Source of the DNA: Bacteroidota bacterium
GTDB lineage: Bacteria; Bacteroidota; Bacteroidia; 2-12-FULL-35-15
Length of the DNA: 51,342 nt
Reading direction: 5' to 3'
NCBI GenBank assembly: GCA_017303895.1
Contig: JAFLBF010000009.1
Location: forward strand, 84,644 to 135,985
The position numbers were made by a program, and so were the translations under genes. Below the pieces are notes generated by a model. It saw nothing but the letters and a program-made list of their open reading frames with translations, had not been told where the DNA came from and did not search any database. Shown here in pieces: positions 36,459-45,796 of this stretch (position 1 is its first letter; every line of letters begins with the position of its first letter).

Positions 36459-37169
36459 ATGTTTAACAGAACGATTTTATCATTTGCCATTCTTATTCTG
36501 CTATTTCCTATCATGGGAATAGGAATGACTTTAGGAGATACGATCCTTGTTAAACCCTTAGTTAAAGAGAAAAAAAAATATCCCTATCAACCCACCGTTT
36601 TCAAAACCAGTCCAACAGCTTTATTGTATGGAGGAGTATTGCCATTTTCATCCGAATACAGAATAATGGTAGAAATGCCCAGTAACAGAACCCAATCTGA
36701 ACAAATTGCATTTTCTATTATGGGTAAAAACATCATTTTTAATATTGTTGACAGAAATACGCCTAACAGCTTAACCAATCGATTTGGGTTTAAAGTAAGC
36801 GGGTGGCGATTACAATATGCTCACAAATTTTACATTGTCAACAGAAGACACCATAGTCCATACGGATTCTATGTGGCTCCATTAGTTTCTTACACAACCA
36901 TTAATATTGCGATTGGCTCGGCTAGATATCTAAAAACGGCCTATTATGACATACGACAATACAACATTAACATGATCATAGGTGCGCAAGCGGGAAAGAA
37001 AAACAGACTAACGTTTGATGTTTACGGAGGTTTAGGCTATAAAAAGAATACAGTTTATTATCACAGCAATACTTTTAATGTAAAACCATTCGACCAGGAG
37101 GATTTTGGTGCATTTTTTAATTCTAATGTAAACTTGGTTTTTGGGATCAATTTAGGATTCTCTATCTAA
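36459..37169 (+). CDS. Putative outer-membrane beta-barrel or secreted protein
   Basis: 236 residues with an N-terminal hydrophobic signal segment (about 6-25). The rest has alternating aromatic and hydrophobic strands (YGFYVAPLVSYTTINIAIG, RLTFDVYGGLGYKKNTVYYH) and ends LVFGINLGFSI, the pattern of small outer-membrane barrels such as DUF3575-like proteins. No specific family recognised. It is 5 bases downstream of tsaD, probably on the same transcript, and its last 4 bases overlap the end of the convergent DUF4421 gene. Confidence 0.6.
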   Translation: MFNRTILSFAILILLFPIMGIGMTLGDTILVKPLVKEKKKYPYQPTVFKTSPTALLYGGVLPFSSEYRIMVEMPSNRTQSEQIAFSIMGKNIIFNIVDRNTPNSLTNRFGFKVSGWRLQYAHKFYIVNRRHHSPYGFYVAPLVSYTTINIAIGSARYLKTAYYDIRQYNINMIIGAQAGKKNRLTFDVYGGLGYKKNTVYYHSNTFNVKPFDQEDFGAFFNSNVNLVFGINLGFSI

Positions 37170-38209
37170 AACTTTCTTTTCAAATATTTCCTGAGATCAA
37201 ACCTGTGACCGTAATAAAAGCGGAAGGTTCCAAACTTATAATTTACAGTTGAAGCGGGACTATCACTGATCAAAAAGTTATTATTGATCCACGAAATGCC
37301 TATAAAATAACTCCTTTTATTGTATCCAATTGAAAAACGGGATTGTAATGAAAAGCTTGTTGAAAAACGATTGTAGGCTTTTTTATCAAAGGCATTGATA
37401 CTGTAAAACTCCTGCAAAGAAATACCGGGAACCGTTGTAATGTTTGCAAACCAATGCTTAAAGAATACGAACGTATAACTATATCCACAAGAGATACCAA
37501 ACGTTAAAGATGAAGCATTGGCAAATTGTACTTCAGGATTAAAATTCTTATACATCGTATCCGGATAGATGATCGAATCGGCATCAATACCATACACAAA
37601 AGAATAGGTGCCTAGTAACAAGGAGCCTGCCCCTTTCCTTTGTCGTTGCGTCAGACTATAGGGTGCTGCACTAGAAAATTTACGGTGATTAAAAACATAA
37701 ATTAGATTAAATCCTCCATTATAATTGCGGATATCCCCTCTCCTGATATAATCATAGATCGTATCATTCGGGACTTTGTATTGAGTGGTTGTATGAAAGC
37801 CCTGGTTGTATCTATAAAAGACATCATAAATAAATTTGCGGGTATTCGCACTAGAGGCTATTGCAAATTGCATTGATTTACCAAATTTAGAATCGTCTCT
37901 ATTTAATCCGGGAGGATTGTATTGAAATTCAAAACCAATTCCTTTGAAGCTTAAGCCCAATCCCATATTAAGATTGGTATTGATACTATATTCAATGGCA
38001 CTTCCGGTGAGTTTATTCTTAACGCTAAACGTATTGGTGCGCACAACTGCTATTAGCTTCGCATTTAATAGATCTTTATAGTTCTCGATATAATTTGTAT
38101 CGATCTTCTGATAAATATTGGTTGAATCTTTTCCTCTGAAAAAATGACCGGTTGATGCAAAACATGCACTTGAAAAAACAAAAAGAAGGAAAAGAATTCT
38201 TAATGGCAT
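37166..38209 (-). CDS. DUF4421-family outer-membrane protein
   Basis: 347 residues with a signal peptide (about 1-19, ending CFAST), followed by the early motif YIENYKDLLNAKLIAVVRTNTFSV and many beta-strand pairs typical of DUF4421, a Bacteroidota family predicted as outer-membrane barrels. It ends with FRFYYGHRFDLRKYLKRKF. Role unknown. Its start overlaps the stop of the NQO-like gene by 1 base, so the two are translationally coupled at the end of the porZ-recO unit. Confidence 0.8.
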   Translation of the reverse strand: MPLRILFLLFVFSSACFASTGHFFRGKDSTNIYQKIDTNYIENYKDLLNAKLIAVVRTNTFSVKNKLTGSAIEYSINTNLNMGLGLSFKGIGFEFQYNPPGLNRDDSKFGKSMQFAIASSANTRKFIYDVFYRYNQGFHTTTQYKVPNDTIYDYIRRGDIRNYNGGFNLIYVFNHRKFSSAAPYSLTQRQRKGAGSLLLGTYSFVYGIDADSIIYPDTMYKNFNPEVQFANASSLTFGISCGYSYTFVFFKHWFANITTVPGISLQEFYSINAFDKKAYNRFSTSFSLQSRFSIGYNKRSYFIGISWINNNFLISDSPASTVNYKFGTFRFYYGHRFDLRKYLKRKF

Positions 38210-38871
38210 TAGAATGTAATAGGCTTAACAGTATTCAGATTGATCAAATAATTTTCATATTTCTCCAATATACCTTTTCTTTCATCGTCTGTTAACCTGG
38301 CAACAGAATATGCAATGAAAGGAGGCATTACATCCATTCCAGTAAAATAAAGCATACCATGATTTATATGAAACAATATTTTATCAATATTCCCATTTCT
38401 ACCCCCTTCTAAATAAGTGGCCTCAGGCCCACCGGTTGTTATGCATAACATCCCTTTTTTTCCCTTAAATACTCCTGTATCATAAACCCCTTTTCCTCCT
38501 CCATAAGCGAATCCCATTGCAAATACTCTGTCCACCCATCCTTTTAAAATAGCAGGAACAGAGAACCACCAAAGTGGAAAATTAAAGATGATCAGGTCAG
38601 CCCAAAGGAGTTTCTCCATTTCAGCAGCTATATCGTCTGAAAAAAGCATATCCTTACTAGCATTCGTTTGCTCTGCCTGATATTTAAGATAATTAGGGTT
38701 ACTCAATTCTTTAAAATCAGAAGCATCTGAAACTGCTTTAAAGTTCATCTTATACAGATCAGATACCTGTACAACATCTCCCTTTGAAGTGAAGAGACCA
38801 AAGGCTTTGTTTTTTAAAGCCGAATTAAAAGATGCCGGCTCGTGATGTGCATGTACGATCAAAACATTCAT
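38209..38871 (-). CDS. NAD(P)H-dependent flavin oxidoreductase (NQO/MdaB-like)
   Basis: 220 residues with the flavodoxin-2 fold: N-terminal strand MNVLIVHAHHEP.SFN for FMN/FAD phosphate binding, FPLWWFSVPAILKGWVDRVF (about 95-115), and TTGGPEATY. Such enzymes reduce quinones by two electrons in the cytosol. It begins 1 base after the gene for the TonB-domain protein and overlaps the DUF4421 gene by 1 base. Quinone or flavin substrate not determinable. Confidence 0.88.
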   Translation of the reverse strand: MNVLIVHAHHEPASFNSALKNKAFGLFTSKGDVVQVSDLYKMNFKAVSDASDFKELSNPNYLKYQAEQTNASKDMLFSDDIAAEMEKLLWADLIIFNFPLWWFSVPAILKGWVDRVFAMGFAYGGGKGVYDTGVFKGKKGMLCITTGGPEATYLEGGRNGNIDKILFHINHGMLYFTGMDVMPPFIAYSVARLTDDERKGILEKYENYLINLNTVKPITF

Positions 38872-38872
38872 G

Positions 38873-39241
38873 TTAATGAGCTTTTATTGGAAAGGTATAC
38901 ATTGTATTCATTTTCACAGGAATTCCATTCTGAACTCCGGGAGAAAACTTGAGCGTGGAAACTATCTTTTTGATTTCTTCATCTACACCATAGCCAACAC
39001 CACTAATTACTAATATATTAGTTGTTGTACTATCAGTTTTTACATCAAAACTCAATGTTACTTCTCCTTCCACATTTTTTTGTTTGGCCTCTTCCGTAAA
39101 TTTTAAATTGTAATACATATATGTGTACAATTCATTATCACCCTTTGGATAAGAAGGCTCTGCGTTGGTAAGCACTTTACTATTCTGCTGTGCCATTGAA
39201 AAAGCAGGGATGATAAACAATAGCGCGAAAAGATATTTCAT
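38873..39241 (-). CDS. Secreted TonB C-terminal domain protein
   Basis: 122 residues from the ATG at 39241, chosen because it begins a proper signal peptide (MKYLFALLFIIPAFSMAQ); a longer frame starts 48 bases upstream within the TPR gene. The mature part has the TonB C-terminal fold: AKQKNVEGEVTLSFDV, a short helix EEIKKIVSTLKFSPG, and PVKMNTMYTFPI. Without a membrane anchor it is not a standard energy-transducing TonB; it may bind envelope proteins. It lies 7 bases after the TPR gene. Confidence 0.8.
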   Translation of the reverse strand: MKYLFALLFIIPAFSMAQQNSKVLTNAEPSYPKGDNELYTYMYYNLKFTEEAKQKNVEGEVTLSFDVKTDSTTTNILVISGVGYGVDEEIKKIVSTLKFSPGVQNGIPVKMNTMYTFPIKAH

Positions 39242-39248
39242 GTTATTC

Positions 39249-41141
39249 CTATTTACAATTAAACAATCGTTTGCTGATGGCAGCACCATCTCCTAACTTT
39301 TCAGCTTTCAGGTAATAGATGCAAGCCTGATCTTTTTTACCAAGATAAGCCAATAAATCGGCATATGCCATAATTGCTTTTAAATATTTTGGATCTAATT
39401 CAACTGCCGATTTGAAATCAGCCAAAGCCAATTCATACTTTTTCTCTTCTAAATAAAGTCCACCTCTGTTATAATAGGGCATTGCATAAGCAGGGAATAA
39501 AGCTGTACACCGGTCGTAATCAGCTATCGCCCCTTCCCTATCACCTAAAAAAGTTTTGACAACAGCACGTGAAACAATTGCTTCTTTAAAGGCCGGATTC
39601 AATTGAATCGCTTTATTGTAATCCATCATTGCGCCTTCATAATCTAACAAACCTCTCTTAGCCTTTCCTCTATTGTAATATACATGTGCGGAATCGGGGA
39701 TCATTTTAATGGCCTCTGTATATTTTTCAATTGCGCCCTTTAAATTGCCTTTTTTCTCTAACTGCAATCCCTCGTATTCCAGATCGATCCCTTTAAACAT
39801 TTTGGTTTCAGTAAGTGCTTTACAGTTTTCTTTGATATACAAGAATGCCTCCATCGACCGTCTGTTCATTGCCTCCTGCATATCCCCACAAGCTCCAGCC
39901 TTATCTCCGAGAGAATCTTTTAGCACACCTCTGTAGTAGAAGTTAAAAGCTGAATCGGGTTGCACTTTTATACATTCCGAAATATCATCTATTGCTTCTT
40001 TGTATCTCTTCATATAGGCATAAATGTCTGCTCTTTTCTTGATAAGAGAAACATTCCCCGGTTTAAGCATTAATGCTTTGTTAATGTCGGACAACGCTCC
40101 TACATGATCATTTTTAGCAAAACGGGCAATGGATCGTTGAATATAAGGCTCCACCTCCTTGGGTTGAAGGTCGATTGCCTTACTGTAATCCATCAATGCT
40201 TGTTCATACTTTAGCAGATAGTCATATGCATTACCTCGAAGAATATATGCTTCATAATAGGAAGGATTCTGTTCGATCGCTTTATTACAATCATCCACAA
40301 CCGACAAATAATTAGGGAGATCGTATTCTGCCCGTGCTCGTGCATAATACAATTCAGGATCATTGGGGTCAAGTTTTATTCCTTTTCTACAATCTTCAAT
40401 GGCTCCTACATCATCTCCTATATCATCTTTTAAGAAGCTTCTGTTGAGGTAAGCTTTCGAGTCGTTCGGATTTAAAGACAATACTTTATCGAAATCGGCT
40501 AATGCGAGATCGAATTCCTGCAGTCCTCTATATTCAGTTGCTCGATTAAAATATGCTTCAGGAGCATCGGGTACAAGGCCGATCAATTTTGTAAGCACAT
40601 CTATTGCCGCCTTTTTTTCTCCCATTGCACTTAAAGAAACGGATTTATTGATATAAGCCCTGACGTATTTAGGATTGAGAGTTATTGCCTTTTCATAATC
40701 TTTGAGAGCCTCCACATGCTTATTTTGCAAACTATAGGTATAACCTCTATTATTATACGCTTCAGGAACACCGGGTGACAGTTCAATTGCTTTATTCAAA
40801 TCCGATAATGCATTTTTATAATCACTATTCGCACTATGAATGGCAGCTCTATTGATATAAGCAGCCGTATATTTAGGGTTTATTTCCACAACAGAGGAGT
40901 AGTCCTGCAAGGCTTCTTCCATTTTACCTGTTGAAGCATATACTATTGCTCTGTTATAATATGCATCGGCATTTTTAGCGTCCTTTTTTATGCACTTATC
41001 AAATTTACCTAATGCTTCTTCATATTGCTTTTTTATGGTCAGCTCTATTCCTTGCTGCAGAAGCTCTTCAACTGATTGCCCAAAGCTCTTAGCCGCAAAG
41101 GTCAACTCAAATATTAAAAACAATAAGAGGTATTTTCGCAT
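39249..41141 (-). CDS. Secreted tetratricopeptide-repeat protein
   Basis: 630 residues with a signal peptide (about 1-21, ending KSFGQ) and about fifteen TPR units of 34 residues (A..YNRA..., AL.DY.KAI.L.P consensus) across almost the whole chain. A block near the middle (FYYRGVLKDSLGDKAGACGDM) carries a pair of Cys-containing repeats. It is likely a periplasmic protein scaffold. It starts immediately after the M42 peptidase gene (no gap) and lies between it and the TonB-domain gene. Confidence 0.9.
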   Translation of the reverse strand: MRKYLLLFLIFELTFAAKSFGQSVEELLQQGIELTIKKQYEEALGKFDKCIKKDAKNADAYYNRAIVYASTGKMEEALQDYSSVVEINPKYTAAYINRAAIHSANSDYKNALSDLNKAIELSPGVPEAYNNRGYTYSLQNKHVEALKDYEKAITLNPKYVRAYINKSVSLSAMGEKKAAIDVLTKLIGLVPDAPEAYFNRATEYRGLQEFDLALADFDKVLSLNPNDSKAYLNRSFLKDDIGDDVGAIEDCRKGIKLDPNDPELYYARARAEYDLPNYLSVVDDCNKAIEQNPSYYEAYILRGNAYDYLLKYEQALMDYSKAIDLQPKEVEPYIQRSIARFAKNDHVGALSDINKALMLKPGNVSLIKKRADIYAYMKRYKEAIDDISECIKVQPDSAFNFYYRGVLKDSLGDKAGACGDMQEAMNRRSMEAFLYIKENCKALTETKMFKGIDLEYEGLQLEKKGNLKGAIEKYTEAIKMIPDSAHVYYNRGKAKRGLLDYEGAMMDYNKAIQLNPAFKEAIVSRAVVKTFLGDREGAIADYDRCTALFPAYAMPYYNRGGLYLEEKKYELALADFKSAVELDPKYLKAIMAYADLLAYLGKKDQACIYYLKAEKLGDGAAISKRLFNCK

Positions 41142-42155
41142 CTATTTGAATGAATATTTGATGTATGACAAACAAAGATCGATCGTAGCTTCAATTCCTT
41201 TTTTATGAGTGCGTTCCACTCCGTGTGATGCTGCTACACCCGGTCCAATTAATGCAACTCTAAAGTTTTTACCCGCGCGCAAAGCAGCAGAACCGTCTGA
41301 ACCATAATGCGGATAAACATCCAGTTTATAAGGGATCTTATTCTTATCCGCTAATTCAAGTAACTTTTTTCTAAAATTAAAATCATAAGGACCGGAAGAA
41401 TCTTTTACACAAATGGAGCAACTCACTTCATTCCCTTCACATGCATCACCCAATACCCCCATGTCTATTACCAACAACTCTTGAATCGAATCAGCATAAC
41501 CAACTGTTCCACCATGACCCACTTCCTCATAATTTGAAAAGAATAGTTCCACCGGCACTTCCTGTTTCTTTTCTTTTAATCTTCTTGCCAACTCAAATAA
41601 AACATAACATCCCGCTTTATTATCCATGAAACGGGATTTAATAAAACCATTGTCATATTCTCTATAACGGGGTTCAAAGCAAATAAAATCACCTGTATTG
41701 ACACCTAGCTTCTCCACATCTTTCTTGGAATACACTTCTTCATCTAATCGAATATGCATAGTATCGTAGTTTCGCTTCATCTCTTCCCGCACATTATTAG
41801 CGTGTGATGACGGATTGTTCAATAATAGTGTTCCAGTATATACTTTCCCCTTCATTGTAATCACTTTTACATATTCACCTTCTGCACTCATTAACTGAAG
41901 ACCTCCCAAATTGGAAAACGCAAGCGTTCCGTTGCTTTTGATCCCTGAGACAATAGCACCCAAGGTATCAACATGTGCTGCAATAGCAAGGGTAGGATTT
42001 TTACCCAATGCACATTTCACAGCACCTTTATTTGTAAACTCAGGCTTGTAGCCATAACTCTTTAAAAGATTAAAAATATAATTACAAGCATTCTCGGTAT
42101 ATCCTGTTGGAGAATCGATCTCTACTAATTTTTGTAAGGTGGTGTATGCTTTCAT
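41142..42155 (-). CDS. M42-family glutamyl aminopeptidase-like metallopeptidase
   Basis: 337 residues from the ATG at 42155; a TTG 21 bases upstream is in frame. It has the dinuclear-zinc set: His in IAAHVDTLG, the bridging Asp in FMDNKAG, the catalytic pair Glu-Glu in NYEEVGHGG, Asp in LLVIDMG and the final His in AASHGVERTH. It removes N-terminal residues from peptides in the cytosol (no signal peptide). Located between recO (41 bases upstream) and the TPR gene. Confidence 0.9.
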   Translation of the reverse strand: MKAYTTLQKLVEIDSPTGYTENACNYIFNLLKSYGYKPEFTNKGAVKCALGKNPTLAIAAHVDTLGAIVSGIKSNGTLAFSNLGGLQLMSAEGEYVKVITMKGKVYTGTLLLNNPSSHANNVREEMKRNYDTMHIRLDEEVYSKKDVEKLGVNTGDFICFEPRYREYDNGFIKSRFMDNKAGCYVLFELARRLKEKKQEVPVELFFSNYEEVGHGGTVGYADSIQELLVIDMGVLGDACEGNEVSCSICVKDSSGPYDFNFRKKLLELADKNKIPYKLDVYPHYGSDGSAALRAGKNFRVALIGPGVAASHGVERTHKKGIEATIDLCLSYIKYSFK

Positions 42156-42196
42156 ATGTATTGATTGTTTATTCAAATGTAAGATAAAAACAGCGA

Positions 42197-42922
42197 TCAG
42201 CTCAACACCTCTTCTAATACTTCTACTGATTTAATTTCGCCAAATCCATTTATATGTAACAGATAGAAAAGGATCAAGGATTGCAATAGTTGTTTTCGCT
42301 CCGCTCTTGTGATCGAAATTGCATGAATTGACTCATAGTTCGACTTAATGACCTGATCGATCAACATACTTTTTGAGGCTGATAAATAAAAGGAATGTTT
42401 AGGAATATAATTTACAAAACGTCCATCCTGAAGATCAAAAATACTTGAATCTGGACTGTACTCGCCTTGCGGATAAAATCCAAGGTAGCGGGTAAGCTGC
42501 AAGATAAAGAACACATGAAAGTTGGAGCAGTTTTCAGTTTTAAGATCCAATATCATTAATGAACTTACAATAAAATCAAACATATCCTCATCCTGATGCT
42601 CCTCTTTCAGTGCTTTATATAGCACTTCATTTAGCAGGATTGCGATCGAACTTTTTACAAAGTTATATGGGATCTCATGAAAAGGATTCGCAACTGTTAT
42701 CTCTGAAAGTCGGTGTAGATTGCTTCGTTCATTATTTGTAAAAACAAGATCAACAATGGTTAGAGGTTGAAAAAGATTGGCTTTGTTTTTCGATTTTTTA
42801 CTTCTGACCCCACTTACGATAAATGATCTTAATCCGTAATTACGGGTATAGATCTTGACGATCAAACTCGACTCCGAATAATTAGTTGAATGAAGGACGA
42901 TTCCGGTTGTTTTGCATAACAT
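42197..42922 (-). CDS. recO: DNA repair protein RecO
   Basis: 241 residues. It has the N-terminal OB-fold (CKTTGIVLHSTNYSESSLIVKIYT, GLRSFIVSGVRS) and a helical C-terminal domain. The four-cysteine zinc site seen in many RecO proteins is absent, as commonly in this phylum. RecO loads RecA and anneals DNA in the RecFOR pathway. It starts 15 bases after the PorZ-like gene ends. Confidence 0.92.
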   Translation of the reverse strand: MLCKTTGIVLHSTNYSESSLIVKIYTRNYGLRSFIVSGVRSKKSKNKANLFQPLTIVDLVFTNNERSNLHRLSEITVANPFHEIPYNFVKSSIAILLNEVLYKALKEEHQDEDMFDFIVSSLMILDLKTENCSNFHVFFILQLTRYLGFYPQGEYSPDSSIFDLQDGRFVNYIPKHSFYLSASKSMLIDQVIKSNYESIHAISITRAERKQLLQSLILFYLLHINGFGEIKSVEVLEEVLS

Positions 42923-42937
42923 AGACAGCAGAAAATG

Positions 42938-45262
42938 TTAATTAACAACCAATATTTTGGTAACCATTTTTTGAGATCCATCCTCATTGGTTCCAAACAC
43001 CATGTAAACACCGCTACTTACTTTAGTCCCTTCAAAGTTCTTTCCATACCATAAGGCTTGTCCGCCCTCTGATTTCATCTCATAAACAAGTGTTCCACTA
43101 ATATCGGTGATCTTGATCGTTGAATTATTTACAAGTCCTTTTATTGCAATTGGTCCCTCATATCCAGGACGGACAGGATTCGGGAAAGCATACACATCTG
43201 TAAATGTTTCAAACGATTCTGTAGCAGTTCCTCTAAATGAAAGGATCCCTTTTGATGTACCAAAATAAACTTCACCCGTAGCATCATTGATAACGATCTT
43301 GCGTACATTGTTGCTGTAAAGTGGACTATTGCTTTCATCAAAATGGTAGATCTGCTGAGTTCCATCAGCTGAAACTAAAAACACACCTGAGTTGGCTGTA
43401 GCGATCCATTTTCTGTTAGCCGCATCAACAGCAATATCCTGAATGGACTCTGTTTCTAATAATATTTGTACATAACCATCTTGCTCAATCAAAATCTGTT
43501 GCGCATCAAAATTCTGAGTAGAAAACACATTTTCAGGAGAATAAAAAACAGCGATACCTTTATCAGTTCCTACCCAAATTTCTCCATCCAGATCTTCTTT
43601 CAAACAAAACACAGTTGAACTAGGAAGGCCTCCATTTCCAACAAGAGTCGTCAACTTTTTAGTGTTTGCAGAATTCGGAACTGAGGTCGGACCACCTTTA
43701 TAAACAAGTATACCACTAGATGGAAATGGTAATACGGCCCATTTCTGTCCGTTTTTATCAATAATCAAGTTCGAGATAACAACAGAAGAGCCTAACACAG
43801 ATGAAAAATCATGACTTTGCCATTGTCCATTCGTTTTCTTTACCGATAAAATATCGTGTGCCTGATTATTCGTAAACCAAAAATTATTGCTTTCATCTTG
43901 TGCCATCCCTTGCACCCAAATAGGATCGAAATTTGGAAAGCCTAAGCCTTGCAAACTACTATTTGATTCATTGTAAATGGAAACTGGTGCTCCATTTAAA
44001 AACTCAACAGCACCTAAACCCCAGGATGATGCAAAAAAGTGACTCGAATTATTCTTATCGATCATCACATTTACAAGATCATAAACCGTATCGAGATTAA
44101 CAATACCCGGATAATCTCCTTTTATATTCGACCAGGTATTATTGCTGAAAACATAGATTCCATCTCTTATATAGGAATTCCCACTTAAATTACTTCCGGG
44201 AGCAACAACAAGGTTGCCTTCACGCAATGCCATACCATTTAAATTTCCACTGGCCGGGCCATTAGGATAACGGTAAGAATATCCCGAGGATGTAAATGAA
44301 ACTAAGCCGTATTTGGTATCAGCTATCCATAAATTATTTTGAGCATCCCTTACGGCTGATTTTGCACGTGTTATATCCGAGAAATATCCCGAAAAATAAC
44401 CATTCCCATTTAAATTTTGATCATAGGTAGATACCGCACCTTCAAAAGTAATGACCAAATTATTATTAGTGTTTTTAATTGAGTTTACAATGTACCCGCC
44501 AGGTGTACCAAAATAAGACAATGAAGTCCCATCATATTTATAAAGCGTATCCGCATATCCGACATTGCTTGTTTGCTGCTTAGAATAATTTATGATCACA
44601 TTACCATTAATTGATGCAATTGTATTAAAAACACCTGTTGGCAAACCTACCATGATCGACCAATTGGTAAAATCAGCCAAATTAGCTGCATTCACAGGAG
44701 CTTTATAAATAGTAGTCGTTGTAGCAGCATAAAAATTTGTACCATCAGATGTAATATCTTTTACATTTACATAAGCTCCATTCAAGCCAATGTAATAGGT
44801 ATCCTTGATCTCATTCCTATCCATATCCAGCACCACAATTCCAAATCCACATGCCAAATATGCATATTGATTTATGAAGTAAACATTATTGATCGATTTG
44901 TTTCCTACAATATTTTTTCTTTTGATATCGGGAATATTCGTAATAGCACCACTGTTATCGATAATATCAAGATTGGAGTTTTTATAGATTAGGATCGCTT
45001 TGTTGTTGTAAGGATTAAAATTGACATTATTCACCTCTACATCGGAAAGTCCATTAACTTTTGACAAGCGTTCCATGGAATTGTCTGACTTTTTATAAAT
45101 AAAAAAACCACTTTGTGTCGCACAGAACACCTTCCCTGCGCCCTCGGCCACCGAAATAGCACTTTTATAAGAAAGATGATCTTCCCAGCCACCAATAGGC
45201 ACATTCTGAGCATTTGTAATAAATGAAATAAATAATAAAAAAGTAATGATATAAACTCTCAT
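42938..45262 (-). CDS. porZ: PorZ-like T9SS protein with two beta-propellers and sorting domain
   Basis: 774 residues with a signal peptide (about 1-18). It then has NVPIGGWEDHLSYKSA, the typical PorZ start, two seven-bladed beta-propeller regions (roughly 25-340 and 341-670, with blade motifs such as DAQNNLWIADTKYGLVSF and EDLDGEIWVGTDKGIAVF), and a C-terminal domain with AFPNPVRPG and GVYMVFGT...KILVVN. PorZ delivers A-LPS to the T9SS attachment complex at the cell surface. Its position beside recO is, from memory, common in this phylum. First gene of the long minus-strand unit down to 37166. Confidence 0.88.
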   Translation of the reverse strand: MRVYIITFLLFISFITNAQNVPIGGWEDHLSYKSAISVAEGAGKVFCATQSGFFIYKKSDNSMERLSKVNGLSDVEVNNVNFNPYNNKAILIYKNSNLDIIDNSGAITNIPDIKRKNIVGNKSINNVYFINQYAYLACGFGIVVLDMDRNEIKDTYYIGLNGAYVNVKDITSDGTNFYAATTTTIYKAPVNAANLADFTNWSIMVGLPTGVFNTIASINGNVIINYSKQQTSNVGYADTLYKYDGTSLSYFGTPGGYIVNSIKNTNNNLVITFEGAVSTYDQNLNGNGYFSGYFSDITRAKSAVRDAQNNLWIADTKYGLVSFTSSGYSYRYPNGPASGNLNGMALREGNLVVAPGSNLSGNSYIRDGIYVFSNNTWSNIKGDYPGIVNLDTVYDLVNVMIDKNNSSHFFASSWGLGAVEFLNGAPVSIYNESNSSLQGLGFPNFDPIWVQGMAQDESNNFWFTNNQAHDILSVKKTNGQWQSHDFSSVLGSSVVISNLIIDKNGQKWAVLPFPSSGILVYKGGPTSVPNSANTKKLTTLVGNGGLPSSTVFCLKEDLDGEIWVGTDKGIAVFYSPENVFSTQNFDAQQILIEQDGYVQILLETESIQDIAVDAANRKWIATANSGVFLVSADGTQQIYHFDESNSPLYSNNVRKIVINDATGEVYFGTSKGILSFRGTATESFETFTDVYAFPNPVRPGYEGPIAIKGLVNNSTIKITDISGTLVYEMKSEGGQALWYGKNFEGTKVSSGVYMVFGTNEDGSQKMVTKILVVN

Positions 45263-45351
45263 AATAGGTTCGTTCGTTCCGCTTTTATAAACATAAAAAT
45301 ACTGTTTTTATTGCAATTTGGTCTAAAAAAAACAAGCATTGATTTAATAGT

Positions 45352-45359
45352 TATATTTG
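45352..45359 (+). promoter_or_regulatory. -7 box for tRNA-Arg
   Basis: TATATTTG matches TAnnTTTG and ends 9 bases before the tRNA 5' end, so transcription would start almost at the mature tRNA. No -33 element fits the normal spacer (TTG elements lie 10 and 31 bases away). Confidence 0.4.
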
Positions 45360-45368
45360 CATCCTATT

Positions 45369-45442
45369 GGCTCCGTAGTTCAACTGGATAGAATGACAGA
45401 TTCCGGTTCTGTTGGTTGGAGGTTCGAATCCTCTCGGGGTCA
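45369..45442 (+). tRNA. tRNA-Arg (anticodon CCG)
   Basis: 74 bases. Acceptor GGCTCCG pairs with CGGGGTC with two G-U pairs; anticodon stem ACAGA/TCTGT surrounds the loop TTCCGGT, giving anticodon CCG (reads CGG); T loop is TTCGAAT. CCA is not encoded. It is followed after 3 bases by the start codon of a membrane protein gene. Confidence 0.93.
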
Positions 45443-45445
45443 CAC

Positions 45446-45796
45446 ATGACTGGCAAAATTAGGCATTATGAAAATCTGCATATTCCCTTGTGGCTGTTGA
45501 AAGACACCTGTTGGATGATGCAATGGAAGATCATGGGAATAACCATGATCATTCCAACTGTGCTTATTGCCGTAATTATTGCTATAAAAACTTGGCAGGA
45601 AAAATCAGATGAATTCTGGATCAATTTAGCCATCTGCATGTGGATCACAGCCAATTCTTATTGGATGTTGTGTGAATTCTTTCACCATGAAGAACTTAAA
45701 AATTATGCCGGGATCCCTTTTGTAATGGGTATGATCGCAGTAAGTATCTTTTATATTAAACGAATCAGAAACAAGCGAAAAAAAGATTTTTTATAG
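45446..45796 (+). CDS. Small integral membrane protein of unknown function
   Basis: 116 residues from the ATG at 45446; an earlier in-frame start lies inside the tRNA and is rejected. After the start HYENLHIPLWLLKDTCWMMQWK come three predicted membrane helices (about 28-47, 57-75, 86-103) and a basic tail. This arrangement resembles, from memory, small conserved membrane proteins of Bacteroidota. It starts 3 bases after the tRNA-Arg and appears to be co-transcribed with it. Its end overlaps the end of the convergent mnmA by 6 bases. Confidence 0.72.
   Translation: MTGKIRHYENLHIPLWLLKDTCWMMQWKIMGITMIIPTVLIAVIIAIKTWQEKSDEFWINLAICMWITANSYWMLCEFFHHEELKNYAGIPFVMGMIAVSIFYIKRIRNKRKKDFL

Noticed and set aside
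45416..45445. Earlier start of the membrane protein gene inside tRNA-Arg
   Set aside because: These codons are the tRNA T arm and acceptor; the ATG at 45446 begins the recognisable protein.
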